A stretch of DNA of 64,000 bases. It comes from Phycisphaerae bacterium. GTDB taxonomy: Bacteria; Planctomycetota; Phycisphaerae; Tepidisphaerales; Tepidisphaeraceae. A program made the position numbers and the translations under genes. Each line of letters starts with the position of its first letter. Position 1 is the first letter of the stretch. This document shows positions 52,558-60,886 of the stretch, piece after piece. Below the pieces are notes generated by a model, which did not search any database, was not told the DNA's origin, and saw only the letters and a program-made list of their open reading frames with translations. The DNA lies in assembly GCA_025936175.1 (NCBI GenBank), contig JAICTV010000002.1:1-64000 (forward strand), in the 5' to 3' direction.

Positions 52558-52642
52558 TGACGAACCGACAGTTTGTCCGCGATCGTCTTCTCACGCGCGT
52601 CGAGAGGCTCATTATCGGCGGCGGTCTGCAACCCACTGAAGC

Positions 52643-52984
52643 CTACACCCGGAACAGCCGCTCGACCTTCGCCGCGCAAATGAAATCGTTCTCGCTCAGG
52701 CCCCCCACCGAGTGCGTGCTGTACTTCACCTTGCAGCGGTTGTACCCGACCTCCATGTCCGGGTGATGGTCCTCGTGGTGCGCGATCCAGGCGACCGCGT
52801 TCACGAACGCCATCGTCTCGTAATAGTTCTTGAACGAGAAGGCCTTGCTGATCGCCCCCTCCTTCGACATCCAGCCGGGCAGGCTCTTGAGCAGATCGGC
52901 GGCGTAGGCGTCGGTCAGCGCGGCGGCGCCGGGCTTGACGGGTTGCGAATGCTTGTCGGCGAGGGCGGGCGGGGTTGTTGACAT
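52643..52984 (-). CDS. 4a-hydroxytetrahydrobiopterin dehydratase (PCD/DCoH)
   Basis: 113 residues. The signature WIAHHEDHHPDMEVGYNRCK followed by STHSVGGLSENDFICAAKV gives the catalytic histidines of pterin-4a-carbinolamine dehydratase. It recycles the pterin cofactor of aromatic amino-acid hydroxylases, or has a molybdopterin-linked role in bacteria lacking them. The start is ATG 52984 (MSTTPPALAD). It is divergent from the phosphatase gene, with palindrome A3 between them. Confidence 0.93.
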   Translation of the reverse strand: MSTTPPALADKHSQPVKPGAAALTDAYAADLLKSLPGWMSKEGAISKAFSFKNYYETMAFVNAVAWIAHHEDHHPDMEVGYNRCKVKYSTHSVGGLSENDFICAAKVERLFRV

Positions 52985-53006
52985 GACGGCTCCTTGCGGG
53001 GTTGAA

Positions 53007-53087
53007 CACGTGGATAGTAGATGGTGGATGGTAGATAGTGAACGCACGATCGACACCATCTACCATCCACTATCCACCATCCACGTG
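53007..53087. repeat. Heptamer-unit palindrome A3 (GTGGATA/GTAGATG family)
   Basis: Left arm CACGTGGATAGTAGATGGTG...GATAGTG, right arm CACCATCTACCATCCACTAT...CCACGTG, loop about 13 nt. Units: GTGGATA, GTAGATG, GTGGATG, GTAGATA. It sits between divergent genes, ending 13 bp before the phosphatase start codon. Confidence 0.9.
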
Positions 53088-53100
53088 TTAGCTTAAGAGG

Positions 53101-53901
53101 GTGCGATGGATCATCGGCGACATCCACGGCATGCTCCGCCCGCTCGAAGCGCTGCTGCGCGCGATCGAGCGGCATGATCCGCAGCGAAAACTGTTGTTCG
53201 TCGGCGATTACGTGAATCGCGGGCCGGAAAGCAAGGCCGTCATTTCGCTGCTGCTGTCGCTCAAGGATGCGCACTTCATCCGCGGGAATCACGATGATGT
53301 CTTCGACCAAGTCCTCAGTGGCAAGAGCTACGCCAACAAGGAGGGCGAAGAACATCGCGACTTGGCGTTCAAGTGGTTCATGCAGCACGGGCTCGATAAG
53401 ACCTTCATGAGCTACGGCGTCGGCGCGAGCGACCTGCAGCGAATGGTGCGAAACTCGACCAAGGCGAACCTCGATTTCCTCGCGGAATCGGTACCGGCGG
53501 AGCATCGCCAGTTCATCCGCGATCTGCCGGTCGTGCTGGAGAGCGATGACCTGTTCGTCGCGCACGCGAAGTGGGACGTGAACACCGCGACGACCAGGCC
53601 GCCGCTGGTCGAGCGGCTCAAGTCGTCGGAGGTCGTGCGCTACACACTGATCTGGGGACGTTTCAGGCCCGACGAGGTCACGGCGCCCAAGCCGTGGGAG
53701 CGGACGGGATATTTCGGGCACACGCCCGTGGACACGTATCTCCAGGACGGCCAGGAACTGGTGCCGGTGGTCGGGCCGAAGATCGTCCTGCTTGACACCG
53801 CCGCCGCGCTGGTGCCGCACGGGCGGTTGACGGCGGTGTGTCATGACAGCGGTGAGTTCCTGCAGGCGGACCGCGAGGGAAGCGTCGTGGTGCCGCGTTG
53901 A
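53101..53901 (+). CDS. PPP-family metallophosphatase
   Basis: 266 residues. The PPP motifs are in order: GDIHG (about residue 6), GDYVNRG (about 36), RGNHDD (about 62), later His in VAHAKWDV and GYFGHTPV. This is the Ser/Thr protein phosphatase or diadenosine-tetraphosphatase branch, and the substrate cannot be told apart from sequence alone. It starts at GTG 53101, close behind palindrome A3. Confidence 0.9.
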   Translation: MRWIIGDIHGMLRPLEALLRAIERHDPQRKLLFVGDYVNRGPESKAVISLLLSLKDAHFIRGNHDDVFDQVLSGKSYANKEGEEHRDLAFKWFMQHGLDKTFMSYGVGASDLQRMVRNSTKANLDFLAESVPAEHRQFIRDLPVVLESDDLFVAHAKWDVNTATTRPPLVERLKSSEVVRYTLIWGRFRPDEVTAPKPWERTGYFGHTPVDTYLQDGQELVPVVGPKIVLLDTAAALVPHGRLTAVCHDSGEFLQADREGSVVVPR

Positions 53902-53910
53902 AAGGCACAC

Positions 53911-53981
53911 ACGTAGATCGTAGATAGTGGATGGTGGATAGTCGCAGGCCACCATTCACAATCCACCATCTGCTATCCACG
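53911..53981. repeat. Heptamer-unit palindrome A4 (GTGGATA/GTAGATG family)
   Basis: Left arm ACGTAGATCGTAGATAGTGG...ATAGT, right arm GGCCACCATTCACAATCC...CTATCCACG, loop about 6 nt. It ends 8 bp before the trmL start codon, so it would fold in the trmL leader. Confidence 0.88.
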
Positions 53982-53989
53982 CTTTTTCC

Positions 53990-54475
53990 ATGCCGACCCT
54001 GCCGCCCCATCGGCTCAAGATCGCCCTCATCCGCCCGCAGATCGCGCCCAACACCGGCAACATCGCCCGGCTGTGCGTCGCCACGGGCACGGAACTTCAT
54101 CTCGTCCGCCCGCTCGGGTTCGTGCTGAGCGATCGGGAGCTCAAGCGCAGCGCGATGGACTACTGGCCGCGATTGAAGTTGACGGTGCACGATGACGACG
54201 CGGCGTTCTTCGCAGCGATGGGCGGCGCGCGACGATGGCTGCTCTCGAGCCAGGGGACGCGATCGATCTGGGATGCGGACTTCCGCGACGGCGATTTTCT
54301 AATCTTGGGCAACGAAACGCACGGGCTGCCCGCGGAGTGGCTCGCGCGCGAGCCGGAGCGAACGATCCGCATCCCGCAGGCCGCCGGCGAACGATGCCTC
54401 AACCTCTCCACCGCCGCCGGCATCGCGCTATACGAAGCGCTCCGGCAGATCCGTCCTCACGCGATGCGGTCGTAG
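53990..54475 (+). CDS. trmL: tRNA (cytidine/uridine-34-2'-O)-methyltransferase TrmL
   Basis: 161-residue SPOUT methyltransferase. RPQIAPNTGNIARLCVATGT (motif 1), LILGNETHGLP (motif 2) and RCLNLSTAAGIALYEALRQ (motif 3) form the deep trefoil knot. It methylates the wobble ribose of tRNA-Leu. Its 3' end overlaps the convergent FkbM-type gene by 19 bp. Confidence 0.94.
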   Translation: MPTLPPHRLKIALIRPQIAPNTGNIARLCVATGTELHLVRPLGFVLSDRELKRSAMDYWPRLKLTVHDDDAAFFAAMGGARRWLLSSQGTRSIWDADFRDGDFLILGNETHGLPAEWLAREPERTIRIPQAAGERCLNLSTAAGIALYEALRQIRPHAMRS

Positions 54476-55197
54476 ATCTCCGGCGAGAGGAACATCGCAT
54501 CGCCCCACCCGAGCACGCCGTTGTGGCCGCGGATCAGGTGATACAGCCCGTAAAGCTGGTAGCCGAACGATCCGAGATGCGCCGCGATGTCGTGATAAAA
54601 CGCCTGCCCCTCGTACAGCCGGCCGAAGAGCACTTCGCTGTAAACGATGCGAACCGCGCGACGATCGAGGAGCCCTCTCGCCCCGCGCAACGCGCGCAGC
54701 TCATAACCCTGGATGTCCATCTTCAGCAGGTCAACGCGATCGATGCCGCGTTCGGCGCAGAAGCCGTCCAGCGTCGCCACCGGCACCGTCACCTTCTGCA
54801 ATGTCTCGTCGCCCGATCCGAGCAGCTTCGCCACGCGCGGGTCGGTCGCCAGCAGCGAGTTGGTCTGATGATCCGGATTGACGTGTAGCTCCGCGCTTCC
54901 GGCGGATTCGCCGACGGCGGCATTGACCGCCGTCACCAGCGCGTCGCCGCGGTGTCGCTCGACGAGCTTCTGATACTCCCGCGGCGTCGGCTCGATCGCG
55001 TAGACGTGCGCCTGCGGGAAATGGGTGCGATATCGTGCCGCGCTGCTGCCGTCGAACGCGCCGACGTCGAGGATCGTCTTGATCGGCGCGTCGGCCAGCA
55101 GCGTCGCCGCGTCGGCGAGGTCGTCGTGGTGGTGCGAGCGCAGCCGGCGCAGCTCCAGGCCAAGACGATTGAGCGTTTGCTGGATGAGCTCCTTCAC
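54457..55197 (-). CDS. FkbM family methyltransferase
   Basis: 246 residues. KTILDVGAFDGSSAARYRTH is motif I, VYAIEPTPREYQKLVERH motif II, and VDLLKMDIQGYELRALRGA the FkbM-specific acidic block. Such enzymes O-methylate sugars in exopolysaccharides or secondary metabolites; the acceptor is unknown. It starts at ATG 55197, 42 bp after the der stop, and is likely co-transcribed with der. Confidence 0.92.
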   Translation of the reverse strand: MKELIQQTLNRLGLELRRLRSHHHDDLADAATLLADAPIKTILDVGAFDGSSAARYRTHFPQAHVYAIEPTPREYQKLVERHRGDALVTAVNAAVGESAGSAELHVNPDHQTNSLLATDPRVAKLLGSGDETLQKVTVPVATLDGFCAERGIDRVDLLKMDIQGYELRALRGARGLLDRRAVRIVYSEVLFGRLYEGQAFYHDIAAHLGSFGYQLYGLYHLIRGHNGVLGWGDAMFLSPEIYDRIA

Positions 55198-55239
55198 GCG
55201 CTTCTGCCCCGTGGTCGTCGGCCCCGCGATCGATCGATC

Positions 55240-56799
55240 TCAGTGAGGCCGCGTCCCACGCGCCGGTCCGCGCCGCGCGCCCTTCTTCGGATGCGGCTTG
55301 GGTTGCGGCTTGCGCTTCCCGCGCGAAACGCGCTTCGCCGCCGGCGACGATGACGGCGCCGGCCGCGGCTTCACCGGCCGCTCCGCTTCCCCGCCGCCGG
55401 CGATTTCCTCCTCGTGCTCGCCTCTTACCCTGCCGCGGAACTGCAGCTTGATCGGCACCTCCGCGTACGGCAGCAGCTCGCGGAAGCGGTTGATCATGAA
55501 CCGCTGGTAGGACTCGTTGACCAGCGTGGGGTTGTTGACGAACAGCACGATGGTCGGCGGCGACACCTCCGCCTGCGTGGCGTAGTAGACGCGAATCCGC
55601 TCGCCGCGCGGCGTGCTGGGCGTCTGCTCGGCGAAAATCTGCTTCACCGCACGATTCAATTCCCCGGTGCCGACGCGCGTGTTCGCCTGCTTGAAGAGGT
55701 TCTGCGCCAGATCGAGCGCCTTCTGCACGTTCTTTCCGTCTTTCGCGGTGATGAACATCAGCGGCGCGTAATCGAGATGCCGAAGTTCCTGCCCCAGGTA
55801 TTCGGCGAACTCCTGCATCAACAGATCGTCGCTGAAGGTCGTGCCGCGCTCCTCCGCCTGCTTCCTCGCGTTGGCCAGCACCAGGTCCCACTTGTTGATG
55901 ACGAGGATGACCGGCTTGTACTGCTCGGCGATGTACTGCGCGAGCTTCTTGTCCGGCTCGGAGACGTGCTCGCTCCCGTCGATCAGCATCATCACGACAT
56001 CGGCGCGGCGGATGGATCGCTGCGCGCGGTGGAAGGAGTAGAACTCGATGTCGTTGGTCACCATGTGCCGTTTCTTGCGCACGCCGGCGGTGTCGATGAC
56101 GATGAGCGTCTTGCCGTCCTTCTCGAAGCGGACATCGACGCTGTCGCGCGTCGTGCCGGGGACTTCGGAGACGATGACGCGCTGCGGATCGTCCTCGTAC
56201 GCCTCGGCGATCGCGTTGACCAGCGTGCTCTTGCCCGCGTTGCGCTTGCCGACGATCGCCAGCAGCATCTGCGGCTCCGGGATCTCCGTCGGCGCCTCGG
56301 AAAGATCAATGCTCTTGCGAACTTCCTTGAGCAATTGATCGAGATTGCGGTCGTTCATCGCCGAAACGCCGATCGGCGTGCCGAAGCCGAGCCGCGCGAA
56401 ATCGGTGACCGCCAGGTCCGCCTTCGGCCCGTCGGCTTTGTTGGCGACTAGGACCGTCTTGATGTTTTTCCGCCGCAGCATTGAGGCGATCTCTTCGTCG
56501 GCGCTGGTCAAGCCGCTCTGGCAATCGACGAGGAACAGGACCAGATCGGCCCGCGACATCGCGATCTCGATCTGGTGCTTGATGTGCTCCGTGAGCCCCT
56601 GCTCATCGACGAAGCCATAGCCGCCGGTGTCGACGATCTCCACCCATTTGCCGTCGATCTGATACGGCGTCACCACCCTGTCGCGCGTTACGCCCGGCAT
56701 ATCCTGAACGATCGAGATCCGCTTGCCGACCAGCGCGTTGAGGAGCGACGACTTCCCCACGTTGGGCCGGCCGACGATGGCAATGACGGGCATACGCAT
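55240..56799 (-). CDS. der: Ribosome-assembly GTPase Der (EngA)
   Basis: 519 residues with two tandem GTPase domains: GRPNVGKSSLLN ... DTGGYG ... NKADG, and GKRNAGKSTLVN ... DTAGVRKK ... NKWDL. They are followed by the KH-like domain (VNNPTLVNESYQRFMINRFR) and a basic Lys/Arg/Pro-rich C-terminal tail of about 60 residues. It is essential for 50S subunit maturation. I start it at 56799 (MRMPVIAIVG), 7 nt after TACAAT; 56793 and 56808 are alternatives. Confidence 0.96.
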   Translation of the reverse strand: MRMPVIAIVGRPNVGKSSLLNALVGKRISIVQDMPGVTRDRVVTPYQIDGKWVEIVDTGGYGFVDEQGLTEHIKHQIEIAMSRADLVLFLVDCQSGLTSADEEIASMLRRKNIKTVLVANKADGPKADLAVTDFARLGFGTPIGVSAMNDRNLDQLLKEVRKSIDLSEAPTEIPEPQMLLAIVGKRNAGKSTLVNAIAEAYEDDPQRVIVSEVPGTTRDSVDVRFEKDGKTLIVIDTAGVRKKRHMVTNDIEFYSFHRAQRSIRRADVVMMLIDGSEHVSEPDKKLAQYIAEQYKPVILVINKWDLVLANARKQAEERGTTFSDDLLMQEFAEYLGQELRHLDYAPLMFITAKDGKNVQKALDLAQNLFKQANTRVGTGELNRAVKQIFAEQTPSTPRGERIRVYYATQAEVSPPTIVLFVNNPTLVNESYQRFMINRFRELLPYAEVPIKLQFRGRVRGEHEEEIAGGGEAERPVKPRPAPSSSPAAKRVSRGKRKPQPKPHPKKGARRGPARGTRPH

Positions 56800-56806
56800 G
56801 AGCGGC

Positions 56807-56812
56807 ATTGTA
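56807..56812 (-). promoter_or_regulatory. Predicted -10 element (TACAAT) of der
   Basis: TACAAT on the minus strand, 7 nt before ATG 56799, consistent with a leaderless mRNA. A weak TTGTGA lies 20 bp further upstream. Confidence 0.4.
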
Positions 56813-56840
56813 GTCGGACTGTGGGAACTTATTCACAATG

Positions 56841-56870
56841 TTGAAATGGGCGCGCGCGACTTGGCATAAT
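56841..56870 (+). promoter_or_regulatory. Predicted promoter of the CBS-domain gene
   Basis: TTGAAA (56841-56846), an 18-bp spacer, CATAAT (56865-56870). It gives a leader of about 84 nt ending in the ribosome site AGAAGAGGTG before ATG 56962. Confidence 0.5.
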
Positions 56871-56961
56871 CGCTGAGAGATACAGGTCCGGCCGCCATCA
56901 CGTCTCTCGCGGCCATTCGTGAACTGATCGACTTCTCTAATCTCGAAGAAGAGGTGCTCCG

Positions 56962-57399
56962 ATGCCAACCGTTCAAGACGTCCTGTCGGTCAAAGGCGAG
57001 AAAGTCCATTCCGTCACCCCCGCGTCCACCGTGCTCGAAACCATCAATACGATGAATCAGCACAAGATCGGCGCGGTGCTGGTGATGCACGATGGGCAAG
57101 TGGTGGGAATGTTCACGGAGCGCGACGTGCTGCGTCGCGTGATCGGCGAGCAGAAGAACCCGGCGACTTGCACCGTCGCCGAGGTGATGACCGAAGACGT
57201 CATCTGCGTCGAGCCGACGACGGATCTCGACGAGGTCTCCACGATCATGAAGAACCGCAAGATCCGCCACATCCCCGTGTGCGGCGAAGACGGAAAGCTT
57301 CACGGCATGGTGAGCATCGGCGACCTGAACGCGTACCACGCCACGAACCAGGAAGCGCAGATTCACTTCCTGAGCGAGTACATTTACGGGCGCGTCTAG
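56962..57399 (+). CDS. Tandem CBS domain protein
   Basis: 145 residues made of two CBS motifs: VHSVTPASTVLETINTMNQH...VVGMFTERDVLRRV, and VICVEPTTDLDEVSTIMKNR...LHGMVSIGDLNAY. It forms a Bateman module that binds adenine nucleotides and probably senses energy state. A short C-terminal helix follows. No catalytic domain. It is divergent from der and convergent with csbD. Confidence 0.92.
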   Translation: MPTVQDVLSVKGEKVHSVTPASTVLETINTMNQHKIGAVLVMHDGQVVGMFTERDVLRRVIGEQKNPATCTVAEVMTEDVICVEPTTDLDEVSTIMKNRKIRHIPVCGEDGKLHGMVSIGDLNAYHATNQEAQIHFLSEYIYGRV

Positions 57400-57411
57400 C
57401 GAGGACGAAAG

Positions 57412-57481
57412 ACGTGGATAGTAGATGGTGGATCGTGGATCGTCGCTTCCACCATCCACTATCTACTATCCACCATCTACG
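57412..57481. repeat. Heptamer-unit palindrome A5 (GTGGATA/GTAGATG family)
   Basis: Left arm ACGTGGATAGTAGATGGTGG...ATCGTGGATCG, right arm CCACCATCCACTATCTAC...ATCTACG, loop about 6 nt. It lies between convergent genes, 12 bp after one stop and 3 bp after the other. Confidence 0.9.
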
Positions 57482-57484
57482 CCG

Positions 57485-57652
57485 TTATTTCTTCGTCGAA
57501 CCCTTCCCCATCGCCTCCTGCACCTTCCCGACGCCCTTCTGGATCTTTCCTTTGAGCTGCTGACCGGAATCGCCCTTGACGGCGCCGATCACGTCGTTGG
57601 CTTTGCCTTTGAGCTGCTTGGCCTTTCCTGCGGCTACGTCTTCACGTCCCAT
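57485..57652 (-). CDS. CsbD family stress protein
   Basis: 55 residues: MGREDVAAGKAKQLKGKAND, then IGAVKGDSGQQLKGKIQKGV, the short helical CsbD repeat family, usually induced by general stress. ATG 57652 is preceded by GGAGG. Lys/Gly-rich, no Cys or membrane segment. Confidence 0.9.
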   Translation of the reverse strand: MGREDVAAGKAKQLKGKANDVIGAVKGDSGQQLKGKIQKGVGKVQEAMGKGSTKK

Positions 57653-57717
57653 CGAACCTCCAGTTGGTGGATGACGTGAGGCAAACAAAGGACGTACCAG
57701 CGGCGCCCCCCGGGGCA

Positions 57718-58482
57718 TCATCGGGTGCGGCGAGCGATCATGCGGACGAAACCGAGATAGCGGCCGGAGTCCTCGCGGAGAAGGTCGGATTCATCCGACG
57801 GCGAACCGCGCAGCGCGTCGAGCGCTTCGTCGAACAGAAGCCAGTCTCGCCAGCCGTTCGGCGACACGTCGGCCAACTCGATCTCGACGCGGCCGGTCAC
57901 TTCCCAGTGCCGCCGCCACCAGTCGGCGGTGTGGAAGGAGTTGAAGTCGTCCGCCCAGATCTGCTTGAGGTGGGCCGGAATTTGACCTTCGTCGAAATCG
58001 CGCACGAGTCCCGGCACGATGATGCCAATCTGTCCGCCGACCTTCACCAGCCGCGCAAAATGTTCTCGAAAGTAAAGATCGTCGGTCCCGAAGTAGTGGT
58101 AAGCATCGACACTGACGACTGCATCGAAGAATTCGTCCGCGTACGGAAGCGAGCGCGCCTCGGCGTGAATCGGAAAGACGGCATCTGGCAGCCCCGCCTC
58201 GCAGATTCGCTTCCAGTTCTCGGTCGGCTTGATCCACCAGTCGTTGGCCCGGACGCGCACGCCAAATTCGCGCGCGAGGAAAATGCTGGTGATGGACCGG
58301 CCGCAGCCCATGTCGAGAACGCGCATCCCGGACTTGAGATCGACGTGCCGGCACAGCGACTCCATGAGCCACAGCGGGTGCGGGCCCATCTGGTTTTTAA
58401 TGACCGACGCCGGATCGTACTTGCTCGACAGCGGGTAGCCGTCGCGGATCAACGACGCGAGGTGCGCGGATTGGGTGCGCAT
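57718..58482 (-). CDS. Class I SAM-dependent methyltransferase (UbiE/Methyltransf_11 type)
   Basis: 254 residues. Motif I is VLDMGCGRSITSIFLAREFG (about residue 55), followed by VRANDWWIKP, DAVVSVDAYHYFG and KVGGQIGIIVPGLV. The tryptophan-rich segment HTADWWRRHWEVTGRVEIEL marks a family seen in many bacteria with unknown small-molecule substrates. It starts at ATG 58482. It is divergent from the DNA methyltransferase gene. Confidence 0.87.
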   Translation of the reverse strand: MRTQSAHLASLIRDGYPLSSKYDPASVIKNQMGPHPLWLMESLCRHVDLKSGMRVLDMGCGRSITSIFLAREFGVRVRANDWWIKPTENWKRICEAGLPDAVFPIHAEARSLPYADEFFDAVVSVDAYHYFGTDDLYFREHFARLVKVGGQIGIIVPGLVRDFDEGQIPAHLKQIWADDFNSFHTADWWRRHWEVTGRVEIELADVSPNGWRDWLLFDEALDALRGSPSDESDLLREDSGRYLGFVRMIARRTR

Positions 58483-58627
58483 GATCAGTTTCTCCTGCGA
58501 TTGGAATGAAGGACAGATGACGCGAAGCGGCGAGGATGGAGCGGATCAGGCAGTCATACGCGTGCGCGACAGACTCGCCAGTCGCGGATTGGAAATCAAG
58601 TGAGGCGCGGTGTAAACCAGTCGACGG

Positions 58628-59329
58628 ATGAAGTTCAAACGCCCGCCGCTGCGGTTGCAGGTCACCACGCTGTGGGACTATCCGTCCCAGGACTACGGCC
58701 AAGGCCAGCAGGGCCGGCCGGGGTACAAGGGGGCGACGCCGAGCTACATCATCTGGAACTTGCTCCAGCGCTACACGAAGGAGAAGGAGCTGGTGGTCGA
58801 TCCCTTCGCCGGCAGCGGGACGACGCTGGACGTGGCGCGCGATCTTAATCGACGCGCGCTCGGCTACGACGTTCATCCGACGCGGAAGGACATCTTCCGC
58901 GTCGATGCGCGGAAACTTCCGCCGGAGCTGAGCGGCAAGGTGGATTTCATTTTCATGGACCCCCCCTACTCGACGCATCTCGACTACGGCGACGACCCGC
59001 GCGACATCGGCAAGCTCGACGTCGCCAGCGGAAGCGCGTACTACGACGCGATGGAGCAGGTTTTCGGCGAATGTCACCGCCTGCTCAAGCCGGGCAAGCA
59101 TCTCGGCCTCTACGTCAGCGACAGCTACGTGCACGGCAAGGCATTTCATCCGATCGGCTTTGAGCTGTTCGCCCGCCTGCAACATCACGGGTTCGAGCCG
59201 GTCGACATCGTCGCCGTCACGCGGCACAACAAGACGCTGGAGATGGGCAACTACCGCAAGGCCGCCGAGGAGGGAAACTTCTTCCTCCGCGGGTTCAATT
59301 ATCTCTTCATCATGCGGAAACCGACATGA
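58628..59329 (+). CDS. Orphan DNA methyltransferase-like protein (N6-adenine/N4-cytosine type)
   Basis: 233 residues. TPSYIIWNLLQRYTKEKELV leads into the SAM motif DPFAGSGTTLDVARDL (about residue 58). DFIFMDPPYSTHLDYGDD carries the catalytic DPPY (about residue 118). C-terminal motifs include LYVSDSYVHGKAFHPIGFEL and EEGNFFLRGFNYLFIMRK. There is no target-recognition domain of normal size and no restriction enzyme nearby, so it is an orphan, maybe regulatory, methylase. A nucleic acid other than DNA is possible. It overlaps the following sulfatase by 4 bp. Confidence 0.85.
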   Translation: MKFKRPPLRLQVTTLWDYPSQDYGQGQQGRPGYKGATPSYIIWNLLQRYTKEKELVVDPFAGSGTTLDVARDLNRRALGYDVHPTRKDIFRVDARKLPPELSGKVDFIFMDPPYSTHLDYGDDPRDIGKLDVASGSAYYDAMEQVFGECHRLLKPGKHLGLYVSDSYVHGKAFHPIGFELFARLQHHGFEPVDIVAVTRHNKTLEMGNYRKAAEEGNFFLRGFNYLFIMRKPT

Positions 59330-60789
59330 GCCGAATTGCCATCGCACTCGCTTGCGTCTTCGCGATCTGCTCATCTGTCGGCGGTGCGGAGAAGCGCCTC
59401 AATGTTGTCGTCTTCCTCGCCGACGATCTGGGCATCCACGACCTCGGCTACACCGGCTCGACGTTCTACGAGTCGCCGAACATCGACGCGCTTTCCAAGC
59501 GCGGCTGCGTCTTCACCAGCGCGTACGCGAACTGCCCCGTCTGCAGCCCGACGCGCGCGGCGATCATGACCGGGAAATATCCGCCGCGCGTCGGCATCAC
59601 CGACTACATCGGCGGGCCGCAGCCGGAAGAGGCGCGGACGCAGGAGAAGTATCGCGACCGCCTGCTGCCGGCGGCGTACAAGGAGCACCTGGCGCTGGAG
59701 GAGACGACGATCGGCGAAGTTTTTCACGACGCCGGCTACGCGACGTTCTTCGCGGGCAAGTGGCACCTGGGCGGGAAGGGTTTCACGCCGGACCGGCAGG
59801 GTTTCGACGTGAGCCTCGGCGCCGGCCATCAGGGGAGCCCCGGGAAGAACGGGTATTTCTCTCCGTACAACGTTCCGCTGTCTCCAGGGCCCAAGGGCGA
59901 GCATCTCGACAAGCGCCTGGCGAGCGAAGCGGTCACATGGCTGTCGCAGCAGTCGAAGGAAAAACCGTTCTTCCTCTACATGTCGTTCTACGACGTACAC
60001 ATCCCATTGATGGCGCCGGCGGAGACCGTCCATTATTTCGAGGAGAAACGCGCGAAGCTGAAGCTCGACGATCGCTTCGCGCCGCTGGGCGCGGGGAACG
60101 TGCGGACGAATCAATCGCACGTGACCTACGCCGCCATGATCAAAACCATGGACGATTGCGTCGGCATGATCGTCAAGCAGTTGGAAGAGCAGAAGTTGAT
60201 CGACGACACGATCATCGTCTTCACCAGCGACAACGGCGGGCTGAGCACGGCGGAAGGCTCGCCGACCAGCAACGCCCCGCAGCTCGCCGGCAAAGGCTGG
60301 GCGTACGAAGGCGGCACGCGCGTCCCGATGTTCATGATCGTCCCCGGCGTCACCCGAGCCGGTTCATCGACGCGCGAGCGCGCGATCTCGATGGACCTTT
60401 ATCCCACCCTCGCCGCCGCCTGCCGCTTGGCTTGGGCGAGCCCGGTCGAGCCGCGTCTTCGCGACGAGAACAAGATCGACGGCATCGACCTCGCCCCCGC
60501 GCTCAAAGGCGAGTCACTGCCATCTCGTCCCCTCTTCTGGCATTACCCGCATTACGGGAACCAGGGCGGGTCCCCGTTCTCGTCCATCCTTGACGGCAAC
60601 TGGAAGTTGATCGCCTTCCACGACCCGCGTCAGGGCGTCGAGCTGTACGACCTCGCCGCCGATCCGAGCGAGCAGCACAACGTCGCGTCGTCGAACAAGG
60701 AGAAGATCGCGGAGTTGAGCGAGAAGCTTGACGCGTGGAAGAAGGACGTCGGCGCGATCGACGCCGCGCCGCAACATCAGCTTCATTAG
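59326..60789 (+). CDS. Exported sulfatase (arylsulfatase A / GalNAc-6-sulfatase-like), formylglycine type
   Basis: 487 residues. Signal peptide ALACVFAICSSVGGA; metal motif LNVVVFLADDLGIHDLGYTG; formylglycine motif CSPTRAAIMTGKYPPRVG (Cys about residue 74); KWHLGGKGFTPDRQGFD; FTSDNGGLSTAEG. It hydrolyses sulfate from polysaccharides outside the cytoplasm after Cys-to-formylglycine conversion. ATG 59326 overlaps the stop of the DNA methyltransferase gene, an unexpected pairing. Confidence 0.94.
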   Translation: MSRIAIALACVFAICSSVGGAEKRLNVVVFLADDLGIHDLGYTGSTFYESPNIDALSKRGCVFTSAYANCPVCSPTRAAIMTGKYPPRVGITDYIGGPQPEEARTQEKYRDRLLPAAYKEHLALEETTIGEVFHDAGYATFFAGKWHLGGKGFTPDRQGFDVSLGAGHQGSPGKNGYFSPYNVPLSPGPKGEHLDKRLASEAVTWLSQQSKEKPFFLYMSFYDVHIPLMAPAETVHYFEEKRAKLKLDDRFAPLGAGNVRTNQSHVTYAAMIKTMDDCVGMIVKQLEEQKLIDDTIIVFTSDNGGLSTAEGSPTSNAPQLAGKGWAYEGGTRVPMFMIVPGVTRAGSSTRERAISMDLYPTLAAACRLAWASPVEPRLRDENKIDGIDLAPALKGESLPSRPLFWHYPHYGNQGGSPFSSILDGNWKLIAFHDPRQGVELYDLAADPSEQHNVASSNKEKIAELSEKLDAWKKDVGAIDAAPQHQLH

Positions 60790-60849
60790 CTGACGCCGCT
60801 CTCATTCGCCTGTCGACGGTCCTTTCGCACGAAAGGACGAGCCGCGGCA

Positions 60850-60880
60850 TTGCAATCCCGGGGCTTTCACGGCAAATACT
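60850..60880 (+). promoter_or_regulatory. Predicted promoter of pepF
   Basis: TTGCAA (60850-60855), a 19-bp spacer, AATACT (60875-60880), then 6 nt to ATG 60887. It fits a leaderless transcript like several other genes here. Confidence 0.4.
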
Positions 60881-60886
60881 CCGCCC

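Noticed and set aside
52213-53066. Open frames with heptapeptide repeats (for example PMHRESL or DASAAIP) through the 21-bp array
   Set aside because: A 21-bp unit keeps all frames open; one unit is 22 bp, which breaks any repeat protein, and no frame has a convincing ribosome site.
56871-56945. TPP riboswitch-like pieces (CTGAGA ... TGAACTGATC) in the CBS-gene leader
   Set aside because: The conserved P1 closing GGGG and the ACCC/CCTGATCTGG core are not present, and the downstream gene has no thiamine link.
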